Source: Enterocytospora artemiae (taxonomy: Eukaryota; Microsporidia). From it: a DNA stretch of 64,000 nt. The stretch is taken from contig JASNGC010000002.1 in NCBI GenBank assembly GCA_038659295.1, positions 248,001 to 312,000 on the forward strand. The letters run 5' to 3'. The number at the start of each line of letters is the position of its first letter. Positions within the stretch are counted from its first letter, which is position 1. A model generated the notes under the pieces. The model was given only the letters and a program-made list of their open reading frames with translations, did not search any database and was not told the DNA's origin. Made by a program: the position numbers and the translations under genes. Below, piece after piece: positions 9,635-20,300 of the stretch.

Positions 9635-10297
9635 TTATAGAAGTATTTCATTTGCTTTATGGCCCAGGTCCCAATTGGTTTCAATTCTAAGAACATCCAT
9701 CTGCACCCCACTGTCATCCACCGTGACAATCTGGGCCTTGTTGGATGCAGTACAGTCCTTGTATATCAAAATCCTCAGCAACTGCTTCATGAATTCGATC
9801 GCCTCCTCTTTTGTCATGTTCTGTGTGTCGTGGCTTCTAATAAGAGGCAGAACCAGATGTGTGGCCATTCCCGTGGCAACCGAGTCATCAAACCAAAAGT
9901 TACCTTTATTGTTTATGCACCCCAGAAACAATGATGGGTTTGATGTAGTATTCTTCTCTGTAACAGATGTCTTCTCACTCAAAAGCCCACTGACTACACA
10001 GCTGCACAGAAGCAGCTTATTTTCACTTCTTTTCATATACAGGTATCTCTGGACCAGCTTGTATATTCCTCTACAGTCTATATCTCTCGGGTCGTTCTCA
10101 ATCTCCTCCCTTAAAAACGTCTTTAACGCCTCAGAATCACTCACAGACCCAGAAAGTGCGATGGAGGAGTTGTTTATTACAAAAATGCGTTCCATTCTGG
10201 AAAGAATTAGGGAACCGTACAAAACAGACACGTCTGCTGCGGTGATTATTCCATTCCTGTACTTAAAGGAAATAGTTGAGGGAGTGGAGCAAGGCAT
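9635..10297 (-). CDS. PRE4: 20S proteasome subunit beta7 (PRE4-like)
   Basis: A non-catalytic beta subunit of the 20S core particle. In the 220-residue form the first beta strand reads ISFKYRNGIITAADV, then LYGSLILSRMERIF and a GSVSDSEAL helix, which matches the beta7 (human PSMB4) pattern rather than a threonine-active subunit; the N-terminal GTS is absent. A longer frame reaches an ATG at 10444, only 14 nt from tRNA-Asn. The internal ATG is preferred because CCC lies upstream (10305-10307) and the domain begins just after it. Beta6 or another inactive beta cannot be fully excluded. Confidence 0.8.
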   Translation of the reverse strand: MPCSTPSTISFKYRNGIITAADVSVLYGSLILSRMERIFVINNSSIALSGSVSDSEALKTFLREEIENDPRDIDCRGIYKLVQRYLYMKRSENKLLLCSCVVSGLLSEKTSVTEKNTTSNPSLFLGCINNKGNFWFDDSVATGMATHLVLPLIRSHDTQNMTKEEAIEFMKQLLRILIYKDCTASNKAQIVTVDDSGVQMDVLRIETNWDLGHKANEILL

Positions 10298-10304
10298 AAA
10301 ATGA

Positions 10305-10307
10305 GGG
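10305..10307 (-). promoter_or_regulatory. CCC start box for the proteasome beta subunit
   Basis: CCC seven bases upstream of the internal ATG at 10297. It favours the 220-residue form over the 269-residue reading that starts next to the tRNA. Confidence 0.45.
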
Positions 10308-10458
10308 TAGGCCAATAAACAAAAATAAGAATTTTTTGCAGGGACAGTGAGGGTTTCTGCAGAGGAGAGTATGACGCCGGCAACAAATGGCCAGGCAGGG
10401 TTTGGGATTCCTGTACACATTGCCTGGATGTGTTGTATGACCATTGCTGCAAATGTAT

Positions 10459-10532
10459 GGTCTAGTGGCGCAATAGGTTAGCGCGCACGGCTGTTAACCG
10501 TGAGGTTGTGAGTTCGATCCTTACCTAGACCG
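10459..10532 (+). tRNA. tRNA-Asn (anticodon GTT)
   Basis: A complete cloverleaf: acceptor GGTCTAG pairs with CTAGACC over 7 bp, discriminator G. The D stem is GCGC/GCGC, the anticodon stem is CACGG/CCGTG with loop CTGTTAA (anticodon 10493-10495), and the T loop is TTCGATC. No intron and no encoded CCA. Confidence 0.95.
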
Positions 10533-10707
10533 TCTTCTTTTGAAAATAAACAAAAACCACATCACTCATTGCCCTAAATTTATTCCACCACACTCACAGA
10601 GAAAACCACATCAGTTTGAAATTCAGAATCATTGTTCTGCTAATAAATCATCTTAAACCACACCAAATCATTCTCAAAAACTTCATTTATAAAAATATAT
10701 TGTGCTC

Positions 10708-13191
10708 TCAATTCTTTTGAATCAAAGATTCCCTATACACCTTCTCAATGTCCCCGATGGCCTCTTTATTAATACAGGTGCTCAAATCACCCATCTCCCT
10801 GTTCAAAATAATGTTCCTCAAAACCCTTCGCAGTATCTTCCCCGTTGCTGTCTTTGGAATGCCGCTGACAATAAGAATTGTCTCAGGCTTGGCCAGTCCA
10901 CCAATCCTCTTGTAAATCGTCTTCGAAATATTATCTTTGATGCTTTGCTCTTCAGACTGCCTATGTTCAAACAGAGCTTTAGAAATCAACGGGTCATTGG
11001 ATCCAAATGCATTGAATGTGCCTGTGGTATTGTCCTTTTCGATTTTGCTTGAAATAACCTCTTTTACAACAGTGCCCAGTGATGAGTTTGGAGTCTTCGG
11101 GCTAGAGACATGGATAGGATCTTTTTGGCGTTTTAACACTACAAACAATACTATGCACTCTCCCTTGATCTTGTGTGGTCTTGCAACCACCGCTGCCTCG
11201 GCAACATGAGAATCAGCACATGCTGCACTCTCAACCTCTGCAGTACTGATTCTATGTCCAGACACATTTAGCACATCATCTGCCCTTCCCAGTATCCAAA
11301 TGTCTTCATCCTCATCCATTACTCCTTCATCCCCTGTAAAGTAGAATCCAGTTCTAAAGTACGATGAAATATATCTGTTGGGGTCATTTAAAATACTCCT
11401 TGCAATACCAGGCCAGCTTCTTGTGATGTATATCTTTCCCAAGTTGGACTTCTGGCTACGAGCATTGTCTAGGCATACCGATTCTGCCTTGTCCAGCGTG
11501 GTCTTGGCTGAAAGTCCAGGATCCACATCTGTAACTATTGGAAAAATACCAGGCATTGGCATTCCAGCACATTCTGGCTTGCATCGCTTGGCATTTGAAA
11601 AAGAAGCAACCACAACACCTCCGGTTTCTGTTTGCCAATAACAATCCACAACATGCAGGTTGCCAAAACTCTTACTAAACCAATTGCGTGCTGCCTCATT
11701 CAACGGTTCCCCAACAGATCCAAGTAGTTTCAAGCTGGACAGATCATATTTGCTTGATATTGAACAGGGTCTTATTGGTGGCACATTGTACAACTTCTCT
11801 GTCGATATTGAATGGTCAGCTCCCACGGACTTGTGAGCACCATCTGTTTCCGAATTACTGCAAACATGTGGATCATAAACTGGCTCAACATCCATATTTG
11901 TTTCAAAATGTCTCTTTAGAATTCTGATTGTTGTTGGTGCAGTGTAGAGTTGTGTAATTCTATACTTCTCAACAATCTTGAAGTATCTCTCATAGCTGGG
12001 ATAGCTTGGCAATCCCTCCAGCAAAACTGTGGTTATACCCAAACTCAGAGGACCATAGACTGCGTAAGTATGGCCCGTGATCCATCCCACATCAGCCGTG
12101 CAACAGAATATATCCGTCTCATCAACATCAAATGCTGCACGTGTCGTGTAATTCGCATAGGTCAAGTACCCACCAGTCGAATGAACAAGACCCTTTGGCT
12201 TGCCCGTGGAGCCTGAGGTGTAAAGGTAAAAAAGAGGATGCTCTGAATTAACTGAAACACACGGAAAGAAACTACAATCACGAGAAACATCACTGACCCA
12301 CGTATATCCAGTATTGTCCAACGGGTCTAACTCATTGAAGACTAGAACCTCACACTTTCCCACTTGGCTTGTGCTCTCTGAAGCACCATTCTCCAAGTCA
12401 TCGATGCAGCCTTCTCTGCTCCCTCTTAAAGCCTCTGTGACAGTATCAACAAATCTGATTTCCTTGTCTCCCCTTCGGCATATATCAGTTGTAATAACCA
12501 TTTTACTCCTGGAGTCTTCAATCCTCATACGCAGAGAATCTGCTGAAAATCCACCAAACACAACATTGTGAACAATACCCAGACGAGCACAGGCTAGCAT
12601 GGTAAAAACAGCGTTGGGCGACATTCCCATGTAAATAGTCACACAATCCCCCTTCTTGAGGGACTTTCTCAGAATATTCCCGATAGCTAGGATATTCTCC
12701 AAAATCTCTGAATATGTGAATTCATATGAATTTCCAAAGTTATCATCAAAGATAATCCCAACCCTATCTCCCGTGACGGAAGAGCATCTTGTTGTATCAC
12801 CAGCATGAGTAAAGTCCCCAGCAGAGTTGCTACAAATATTATGAGCTCTAACCTCTGCATTACAGGCAATATCCACATTAGTACTTGTGTTGTACTCTTC
12901 ACTCACATTACCTAGATTCTGAGATTTGTCTATCTCAGACTTACCATAGTCGCCTGGATATCTTTGGAGTCCCTCCTTCACATATCCTTCATAGCTATTG
13001 CTTCCAAATACATGTCTATCAACACAATTGTAGCACGCATTAAGTTCCCCATCAGAAAACCAGTGCCCTGAAGAAAAGTCCCCGGTGTGAACACTTGTAA
13101 ACTTCTTCGTCCAAGCAAGAGCCTCGGCCTTCATTGCCCAAAACTGTTTTGCATTTTTGGACTGCTCATATTCCTTAAAATAATTGAACAT
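10708..13191 (-). CDS. ACS1: Acetyl-CoA synthetase (AMP-forming)
   Basis: Makes acetyl-CoA from acetate, ATP and CoA. 827 residues from the chosen ATG. It begins with the ACS N-terminal domain (GDFSSGHWF, then LNACYNCVDRH). The AMP-binding core YTSGSTGKPKGLVHS, the YWQTETGG motif, a YFTGDEG motif and the catalytic-lysine segment PKTATGKILRR are present, so it should be active. Usual length is about 650; the excess is Ser/Asn-rich inserts near residues 70-140, 390-450 and 680-750. CCCC at 13194-13197 supports this start; the frame remains open upstream to 13428 through a hydrophobic stretch unlike ACS. Confidence 0.93.
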   Translation of the reverse strand: MFNYFKEYEQSKNAKQFWAMKAEALAWTKKFTSVHTGDFSSGHWFSDGELNACYNCVDRHVFGSNSYEGYVKEGLQRYPGDYGKSEIDKSQNLGNVSEEYNTSTNVDIACNAEVRAHNICSNSAGDFTHAGDTTRCSSVTGDRVGIIFDDNFGNSYEFTYSEILENILAIGNILRKSLKKGDCVTIYMGMSPNAVFTMLACARLGIVHNVVFGGFSADSLRMRIEDSRSKMVITTDICRRGDKEIRFVDTVTEALRGSREGCIDDLENGASESTSQVGKCEVLVFNELDPLDNTGYTWVSDVSRDCSFFPCVSVNSEHPLFYLYTSGSTGKPKGLVHSTGGYLTYANYTTRAAFDVDETDIFCCTADVGWITGHTYAVYGPLSLGITTVLLEGLPSYPSYERYFKIVEKYRITQLYTAPTTIRILKRHFETNMDVEPVYDPHVCSNSETDGAHKSVGADHSISTEKLYNVPPIRPCSISSKYDLSSLKLLGSVGEPLNEAARNWFSKSFGNLHVVDCYWQTETGGVVVASFSNAKRCKPECAGMPMPGIFPIVTDVDPGLSAKTTLDKAESVCLDNARSQKSNLGKIYITRSWPGIARSILNDPNRYISSYFRTGFYFTGDEGVMDEDEDIWILGRADDVLNVSGHRISTAEVESAACADSHVAEAAVVARPHKIKGECIVLFVVLKRQKDPIHVSSPKTPNSSLGTVVKEVISSKIEKDNTTGTFNAFGSNDPLISKALFEHRQSEEQSIKDNISKTIYKRIGGLAKPETILIVSGIPKTATGKILRRVLRNIILNREMGDLSTCINKEAIGDIEKVYRESLIQKN

Positions 13192-13193
13192 AA

Positions 13194-13197
13194 GGGG
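13194..13197 (-). promoter_or_regulatory. CCCC start box for acetyl-CoA synthetase
   Basis: CCCC two bases before the ATG at 13191. It places translation start 237 bp inside the longest frame, exactly where ACS homology begins. Confidence 0.55.
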
Positions 13198-13411
13198 AAA
13201 AATAAATTTCAAAAGAAAGGAGAAAACCATTGGTCTTGTAAAATTTACCTGTGGATAAACATATTTGGCCAATCTCCATATATCTATTGGAGGCCGAGAC
13301 TCATAATGTTTAAAGATATTGAGGATATTAGCAATAATACTTGTCAGTCTAATGGTGGTATTTAAGAGACAAACAAGTAGCACACATCGAATTGACAGCA
13401 AAGGTATTAAA

Positions 13412-13456
13412 ATATGTCTCCATCCCATTAAAGGACATCATGCGATGGAGACATAT
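13412..13456. repeat. Perfect 13-bp inverted repeat at the edge of the gene-free region
   Basis: ATATGTCTCCATC at 13412-13424 is exactly complementary to GATGGAGACATAT at 13444-13456, with a 19-nt spacer. It lies about 220 bp upstream of the ACS start, where the AT-rich stretch begins. It could be a protein-binding palindrome or an RNA hairpin; nothing links it to a transposon. Confidence 0.7.
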
Positions 13457-16400
13457 CTCATATCACTCACCAGGTAATATCTGGAAGAATATCGTTGGAA
13501 AGAGATGATGATATTACAATCGCTAGAGTATTGCCTAATTGAAAAATACCAATTTTAATAAATAGATGAGAAGATTTAATGCACAAATTTATATAAAAGC
13601 ATATGAGCGTATTTGAAACAGCTCACATAATTATCAGGGTGCATCAATGGAAAGTTACAGTGGTGAGGAGTGCTTAAGATCTAATCTTGGGTTGTTTTAA
13701 AAGTTTGTGGTGGATAGTCTGGCACTTGATACATCAGAAATTATAAAAATAAAGTCTATAAGTTAAATATTTCTGTATAGTTGTTCCATCTACAATTAAC
13801 AATCTCCCAACCTATTTCAAAACCATTAGTATCAGCAAAGGTGGAATAAATGATAATGAATGCAAATTGTATGAGTTTAGTGAATTGCCTGAAGGACCAT
13901 CAATTTTATATCACTCAGCATAGAATAGTGTCAGAATCTATGCATATTTGATATAGATTTCACGGAAGTAATATGCTTATTCACAAGAATACAAATATGT
14001 CAACGACTACAATTCTAGTTCATTCAAGTAATTTTATCGGAATATAGTAATTACCACTCATCTTGAGATTACTGGATAAAACCTAGAGAAAATCAAAATA
14101 CCAATTATAACATCCATTTAAGTCGGATGAGGTTTTGAAGTAGAAGTATCTATCATACACCAGTTTCTATATTATAAATGTAAAACCATACTGTGTCTTG
14201 GATTATATAAATATTCATCAAATATTATGCAGCTAATATCTTAAACGGTCCACAGCGTCCTTAATCTTGTACTTATGTTTGATGTATATAGTCATTAATC
14301 CGTTATTTTAAAAACACAAATTAAAAACCAATTACGAAACCTGCCATTTCCTAATTTCATCTATATATGAATAGATCCACATGTGAACAACAGGGAAAAA
14401 TTCAAACAAAATATCAGCAGAATGTTGTTTAACTTCTCTACCAATTAAATATTTAGATTATTGTCAAGGTTGGTGGCTTCAATATTAATGATATTGAAAT
14501 TGTCAATATACTAATGATGAAACCAAGACATCTATAAATTTGAGAAATAGATATTTATATCAGTATTACACTTTTTGTTTTAATCAAGCACACATCTAAA
14601 TTGGTTAAATATGGAGTGTAAATACAATTATACTGTTATACATATACTTCTGTGATGGTGAATACTGATGTATTGTATTATGTAATCAACTATGAATTAT
14701 GCTTTAAGATAGGATACCATTCCATATAACAATCCACTCTCACAAGATTGTTCAATTTAGATAGAATAGCTTTAAAGTAAGTATTTTTTGTCTTAAGCAT
14801 ATCATTTCATTTAATCGATTCCAATACATCAATATTTAAAATCGTTAGCTGGCATTAATAGTATATAAACAGGGAACACTGGTAAATTTCAATCTATTCA
14901 TTAAAGAGAGTTGTGCAATAATTCCAGCTTTTATTGGAGTAGAATATATCGAAGGATACATGTAAACAACTCGACAGATTGGCCATATAGATAGCACTAA
15001 AATATTTACCCACGAATCATTTATGAAATACCATATGGTTATTTGAAATCAAGTATTTTTTAGTAATTCCAAATTAGATGTGTGTGTGACTATTTTTCTC
15101 TTGGCATGAAAACCTGAAAATATTTATCACAACCAAATAAAAGCATTCTTTCATTTTAAATAATTAACTGATTCAATTCCATTAATAATCCTGCCAATTT
15201 TTGGGTTTTAATAGAGTGATCTTAAACCATTAGGTTTTCATAATATGGACAACTGCAAGTCATTTCCTATTCTTAAAATATTATAGTAATAAAGTAGATT
15301 GTATTGTTTAAAACCCAATTAATCGTCATTATTGATTTTTGGAAGAATTATGGGACATTTGCATGTTACAATATCATTAATGATTAAACATCATAACTTA
15401 ATGTGACAGATCAATACTTCTCTCCCAAATATTTAACATGTTCAACTTGTGTCAAGGATTGAATTGTATATTTTCACCACAATTTCCAGGTTCATAGATT
15501 AATGATGTTAAAAAATGAGAGATACATACATACATACAACGAAGCAATTTAATATCGTATCATAATTATACCATAAGTTGTAAAATGTTGATTTCTTGTC
15601 TTTTTGGAAGTAATATACTAGAACTATATATTCGAATTTATTTTGAAATATTTATATTGAGAGTGAATTGATACAAATGATATTGGAAGACCCATGAATA
15701 AAATATATTGCTTCATTTAGAACAATATATTTCTTATCACTTATAGCTAAAACCTGTATTTATTTATAAAATATTGCATGCTCTCCAACTTTTATCAGAT
15801 ATTACAATATCTGATTGGTTTATCATACTAGGAAAGTCAGATTTGGTAATCTCATATCATCATGTCCGATTAGTATAAATATAATTACAACAAACCACTA
15901 TTATAATTTTTATATTAGATACAAGTGTACCGTTTGATTTTTGATTGATTTATTCATATCGTTTACAATTCATAATCTGTACTGATTAAACCACAACATT
16001 TCCATCAAAAATATTTCTTTTTTGAAACTGTCGAATTTACAGATATATTCTGGAAAAGATGTTTGATCAATTGTGCATAAAATGTGATTTGTTTGGTATC
16101 AAGTCAATAGCATGTAATCCTGGAAAACTCCTTATTATAATATTAATGTATGTATTTTCATAAGTTAAAAAGCATTTCTAAGATGGAACAAAGTTTATTA
16201 ACTATGAAGATACAAGCACACAGGTTGTAGTGGTCCCATGTTAGTTGTGAGAAATGTAATATATAGGAATACCAAGTTAATTTATTACAATATGTTATAT
16301 ACAATTGCTTTTGATTCTTCAATAGGTTAGATTATTTATGAAGATGTATCACAAAACACACCATATTCTATAATCAAGCTGTTGAGATAAGATCAGAATA

Positions 16401-16595
16401 TTAAATCATATAAAGGCCCATAACTATTGTTTCTATAGAAAAAGATATCAACTTGACTTTTCTACAAATCTTGTCGTTTTAAAGAATTGACTTTCATCAT
16501 TTATTTGAATAGTTGTCATAGAATGAATATTTTATAATTTGTATATGTTTTGAAACGTTTTTATTTTTCAAAAAACAACATAGACAACTACTTCA
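13457..16595. other. Long AT-rich gene-free region
   Basis: Over 3.1 kb without a usable coding frame on either strand; stops are dense in all frames. Sampled lines have about 28-30 percent G+C, lower than the neighbouring genes. I find no tRNA, rRNA, transposase or long terminal repeat. The only simple repeat noticed is four TACA units at 15523-15538. Both flanking genes (acetyl-CoA synthetase and RhoGAP) have their 5' ends towards it. Candidates are a centromere, replication origin, long regulatory region or fully decayed genes. Confidence 0.6.
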
Positions 16596-17252
16596 ATGAG
16601 ATATCGACAAGGTGAGAGATCTTTTTATGATGAAGATTTTAGAAGGTACTGTATCTTACTATTGAAAGCAAACAGCAATGGTCAAATATATTCCCAGCAG
16701 ATACCTCAAAATGTTTTCAATGTAATAGGATATATTAATGGCCTGGGAGAGGTTGGACTTTTCAGAAAGGTTGGTATTTGCGGGAAGGTCCATGGGATTG
16801 CAAAACTACTTGAGAGCGACCTTAGTATTGAATATAAAGATCATAATATTCATGAGCTTGTGTCTGGACTAAAGTATTTCATAAGAGTCACAATGAGGGG
16901 ATTGTTTGATATGTCCATCTTAGAAAATGCCGTGCAAGCCATTGTTGAAGGATCGTTGGATAGGGTAATGCTCATATATGCTTTGTTTTACACATTAACC
17001 GAAGATGAGCAGAGATTATTCTTGGAGATTAAGGACATAATCAATCGATTGGATACGAACTGCAAGGTGACCCGTATGGCAATTGCAGATAGCATTGTGA
17101 TTCTTGTCCCGACCATATTTCCAGTTATTGATCATAAACCAAACAACATTGAGGTTCTCATTGACTTGCTGAAGAGTCTACTGCAGTTTGAATTAACGAT
17201 CATTCCTGAAGATGTCTTTGGCAAAATTTCCGAAATGCATGGGAAAGTATAG
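16596..17252 (+). CDS. RhoGAP-domain protein
   Basis: Probable GTPase-activating protein for a Rho-family GTPase, hence linked to actin or polarity. Its 218 residues are almost only the domain. GLFRKVG (55-60) holds the arginine finger R57, followed by a KLLES helix and an HELVSGLKYFIR helix where family members have the ...LKLFLRELPEPL segment. The LPEPL part is replaced by TMRGL. It lacks the usual C-rich start box and sits at the border of the gene-free region, so the start rests only on being the first ATG. Moderate sequence match but good motif order. Confidence 0.7.
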   Translation: MRYRQGERSFYDEDFRRYCILLLKANSNGQIYSQQIPQNVFNVIGYINGLGEVGLFRKVGICGKVHGIAKLLESDLSIEYKDHNIHELVSGLKYFIRVTMRGLFDMSILENAVQAIVEGSLDRVMLIYALFYTLTEDEQRLFLEIKDIINRLDTNCKVTRMAIADSIVILVPTIFPVIDHKPNNIEVLIDLLKSLLQFELTIIPEDVFGKISEMHGKV

Positions 17253-17373
17253 AGACCTTGGGATTGTATTCAGATAGCCATAAAATACAAAAAATATGGT
17301 TGCAACACCAACTGACATTAGGTGCTTATTAAATTTCAGTGTATGTATGGCCAATCCGAATTTATTCATTAAA

Positions 17374-20300
17374 TCAATCGTAATTGACATCCTGTTGATG
17401 CTTATCAACTAATTGTTTGATTTTGTAGCTATAAACCTCTTCAAATCTTTCGAAATCCCATCTTAGATCAACCAGTATAGCACCAACAATAGCTTCGAAA
17501 ATATCGCCGTAGCCCTTGACACTTATGGGGACATTTCTTTTCAACAGCTTGGCAATACACGTATTCCTAACAATAGAGCCTAAACTATTGTTATTAACAT
17601 AGGATTTTTTGGTACTGTGGAGATCCAATGGGGTTAAATGATGCTCGTCATCAAACAGTGCCTTTGCAACAACCAAATCCAACACAGAGTCTCCTATAAG
17701 CTCTAAAACATTAAAGTGGTCGTTGGAAGCTATCTTCGAGGTGTATGATGGATGCACAAGAGCCTTTTCAATGTGAGACAAATTTACAAAGCTATAGCCT
17801 AAAGTAAGCTGTAGTTGATCAATTTCCTCATCGCTAATCTGGTTTAAAAACTCCACATTATTCACAAATTCGAATGGGAATATCGATGTTATAAATGAAA
17901 CTTTGGACATATCATTTTCTATTTTCCTGTTTCTGAAATCATCAATGCTTGTATGACAACTATGTCTTTTGTTGCCACTAGGTACAGCTTCAAACATTCC
18001 GATTCTGTAAAACCACACAATTACAGATCTCAAATCGCCTTCCAAAAATATCGTCCCGGTAATTGCCTCAACAACATCTGCATATACCTTAATATCCTTT
18101 CTATGGTCCACCATGTCCTGGCAATCTTCAATCTGGTAGTCTCCATTGATGGCCTGGTAACTTTGGGCCGTAAACATATTCCTTACATTAAAGTAGTCCT
18201 TGTATCTCTCCAATTCTGAATCCTCAATCAAATTCGGAGGAAAGAAGTTTTTCTTCACAAAGGGCTTTAGGATATACCTATCAATGCGATTTACAATGCA
18301 CAGAGTAGAAAGTATCTTGTTGCTGATGTACCAATTTTTAGCTTGCACAATGTCCCCAACTATGTCTCCAAAAAAATCTGGTCTGGAGTCCATGTTGGTT
18401 CTTTCTACGGCACTATCATTGAGCTTCCTCAAAACCAAAAAGTTAGTAGCGATATACTTCAAGACAATATCCCCAAGGAACTCTAGCCTCTCATAGTTGT
18501 ATATTGAACTCACAGCTGGAGGTGTAAGTGCCTGGATCAGTAATGAGCCGGAAATTAAGCGCTCATTGAGATGTTGTGACTGCCCATGCAGATTGCAAAG
18601 CTGAAGACCAAACTCGGCTCTAAATTGGCTGACTAAACAGGCACTTTGGAGTCTATGGAAGTTTGTCGGAAAATTAAGTATTTCATAGATAATCGATGAT
18701 TTCACAGGTGTAACAAACCCAACTTCTTTTAAAAATAGTTCTCTATTAACATTTTTCAAACTACTATATCCACAGCTCGGCTCAACTTTGCCATTGCTGT
18801 TCTGGCTCTTTCCAATCCTTGCAATTATATGGTTAAATATGATCCCTTTGTAAATTCCCCTTCCTGTTTTATTGCATAATTTCACAGAGTTTTTATGTTC
18901 AAAATACTCCACAAAGGTATTTACATTGGCCGGGGCCGTCTTCAAGATAGTTTCCATTGCATGGTCAGGTTCAAAATAGAATCTGGGCGGTTGGTTGAGC
19001 CTATGAGAAGCTGTATCTTTCCTCTCTTGCCCTGATGAGGAATTTGGCATATTGGTTGTGTTGGGCATATGGCCTGACTCATTGGTATCCGGGCTTTCTT
19101 TCGGACGAAAAGACTCTTCCAAGCACTTTTCAAATTCAGCATCATAAACAACGAAATTCTTTAAGTTCTGGTCCCAAATAAGATACTGCTTTAGTGATCT
19201 AGTCGCATTTGGATAGTTCTCAAGTTCCAAAATATTCTTGCCCACAAAATGCTCTGCGATTTCTCGAAGATATTGGTAGTCAATTTTGTTCTTTGAATCC
19301 AGTGGAACTGCAAAATAGAAGCAAGATTCGGTACCAATGGACAGAGGATGATTGTTAGAGAATGTTTTGAAGAATAAATACTGATACATCTTAATCAATG
19401 TTAGCTCTTCGTGGGAAAACAGTTTTGTGGAACTATATGTTATAGCAGTGTTTTCCACAAACATGGTGTTTGTGAATGATTCACCACAAAGAACACCTGT
19501 TTTGGAGTTGGAGAACGTGTAGAGAGCAAGAACTTTAAACGGCTGTGTGAAGTTTGATGAAATGTGTGACATTTTCGTCGAATCTTTTTGAACCGGTGTT
19601 CTAATTGTTGGTTCTGACAGATTCTCATTGCCTGGGAAGGAGTCCCCAACCACCTGAGTAGAAGCTTCATTACTGACAACTGTATTAGAGATGCCATTCT
19701 TATCGGGCCCACTGGATATTCCATGTCTATTTTGTTCAATATTCCACATCGACTCACTTGAGGTTTTTGTCCGCTTGCAGACACTTAAATTAGTGTTGGA
19801 ATTTCTGAAGGTGTTTTTATCTAAGCTATAGTTGGAAGTGCCTGGATATTCTGATTCTTCAGCCATGCCATTATGTCCAGACAAGTCGACTGCATTTAGA
19901 TTCTTACGTCCAACAGCATGTGTTGCTTTAAAGACATTATCGTTGGAGATTTTGTCATCGCTAACTTTAAAACTACAGGATCCAGTATCCTTATTCCCAC
20001 AAGTACAAATAAATTCATTATTTTTGAATTGATATCTTTTTGCACAATATCCATGATTTTTCTCAGAATGTCTTGGATTGTGTAAATTAGTATCTACAAT
20101 TGCATCAACCTCATCAGAACTGTCATCTTCTTCCGAATATTGGCTTTCTAAATCTAGCATATCACCTGGACAATCAATTTTATTACCATCAGGGTCCATC
20201 CAATAAAATTCCATTGAATCACCCTTCACCACCAACATACGCCTAGATTTACCCATTTCAATATCTATGGCCATCTTCTTTTTACATCTGCTTCGAGCCA

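Noticed and set aside
9561..10304. 247-residue open frame on the plus strand over the proteasome gene
   Set aside because: It is antisense to a clear proteasome beta subunit, lacks a start box and reads like reverse-complement protein.
15523..15538. Four TACA units
   Set aside because: A short microsatellite of a length expected by chance in AT-rich DNA.
13457..16595. Mobile element or decayed transposon in the gene-free region
   Set aside because: I found no transposase or reverse transcriptase remnant, no long terminal repeats and no target-site duplication; the only inverted repeat is short and at one edge.
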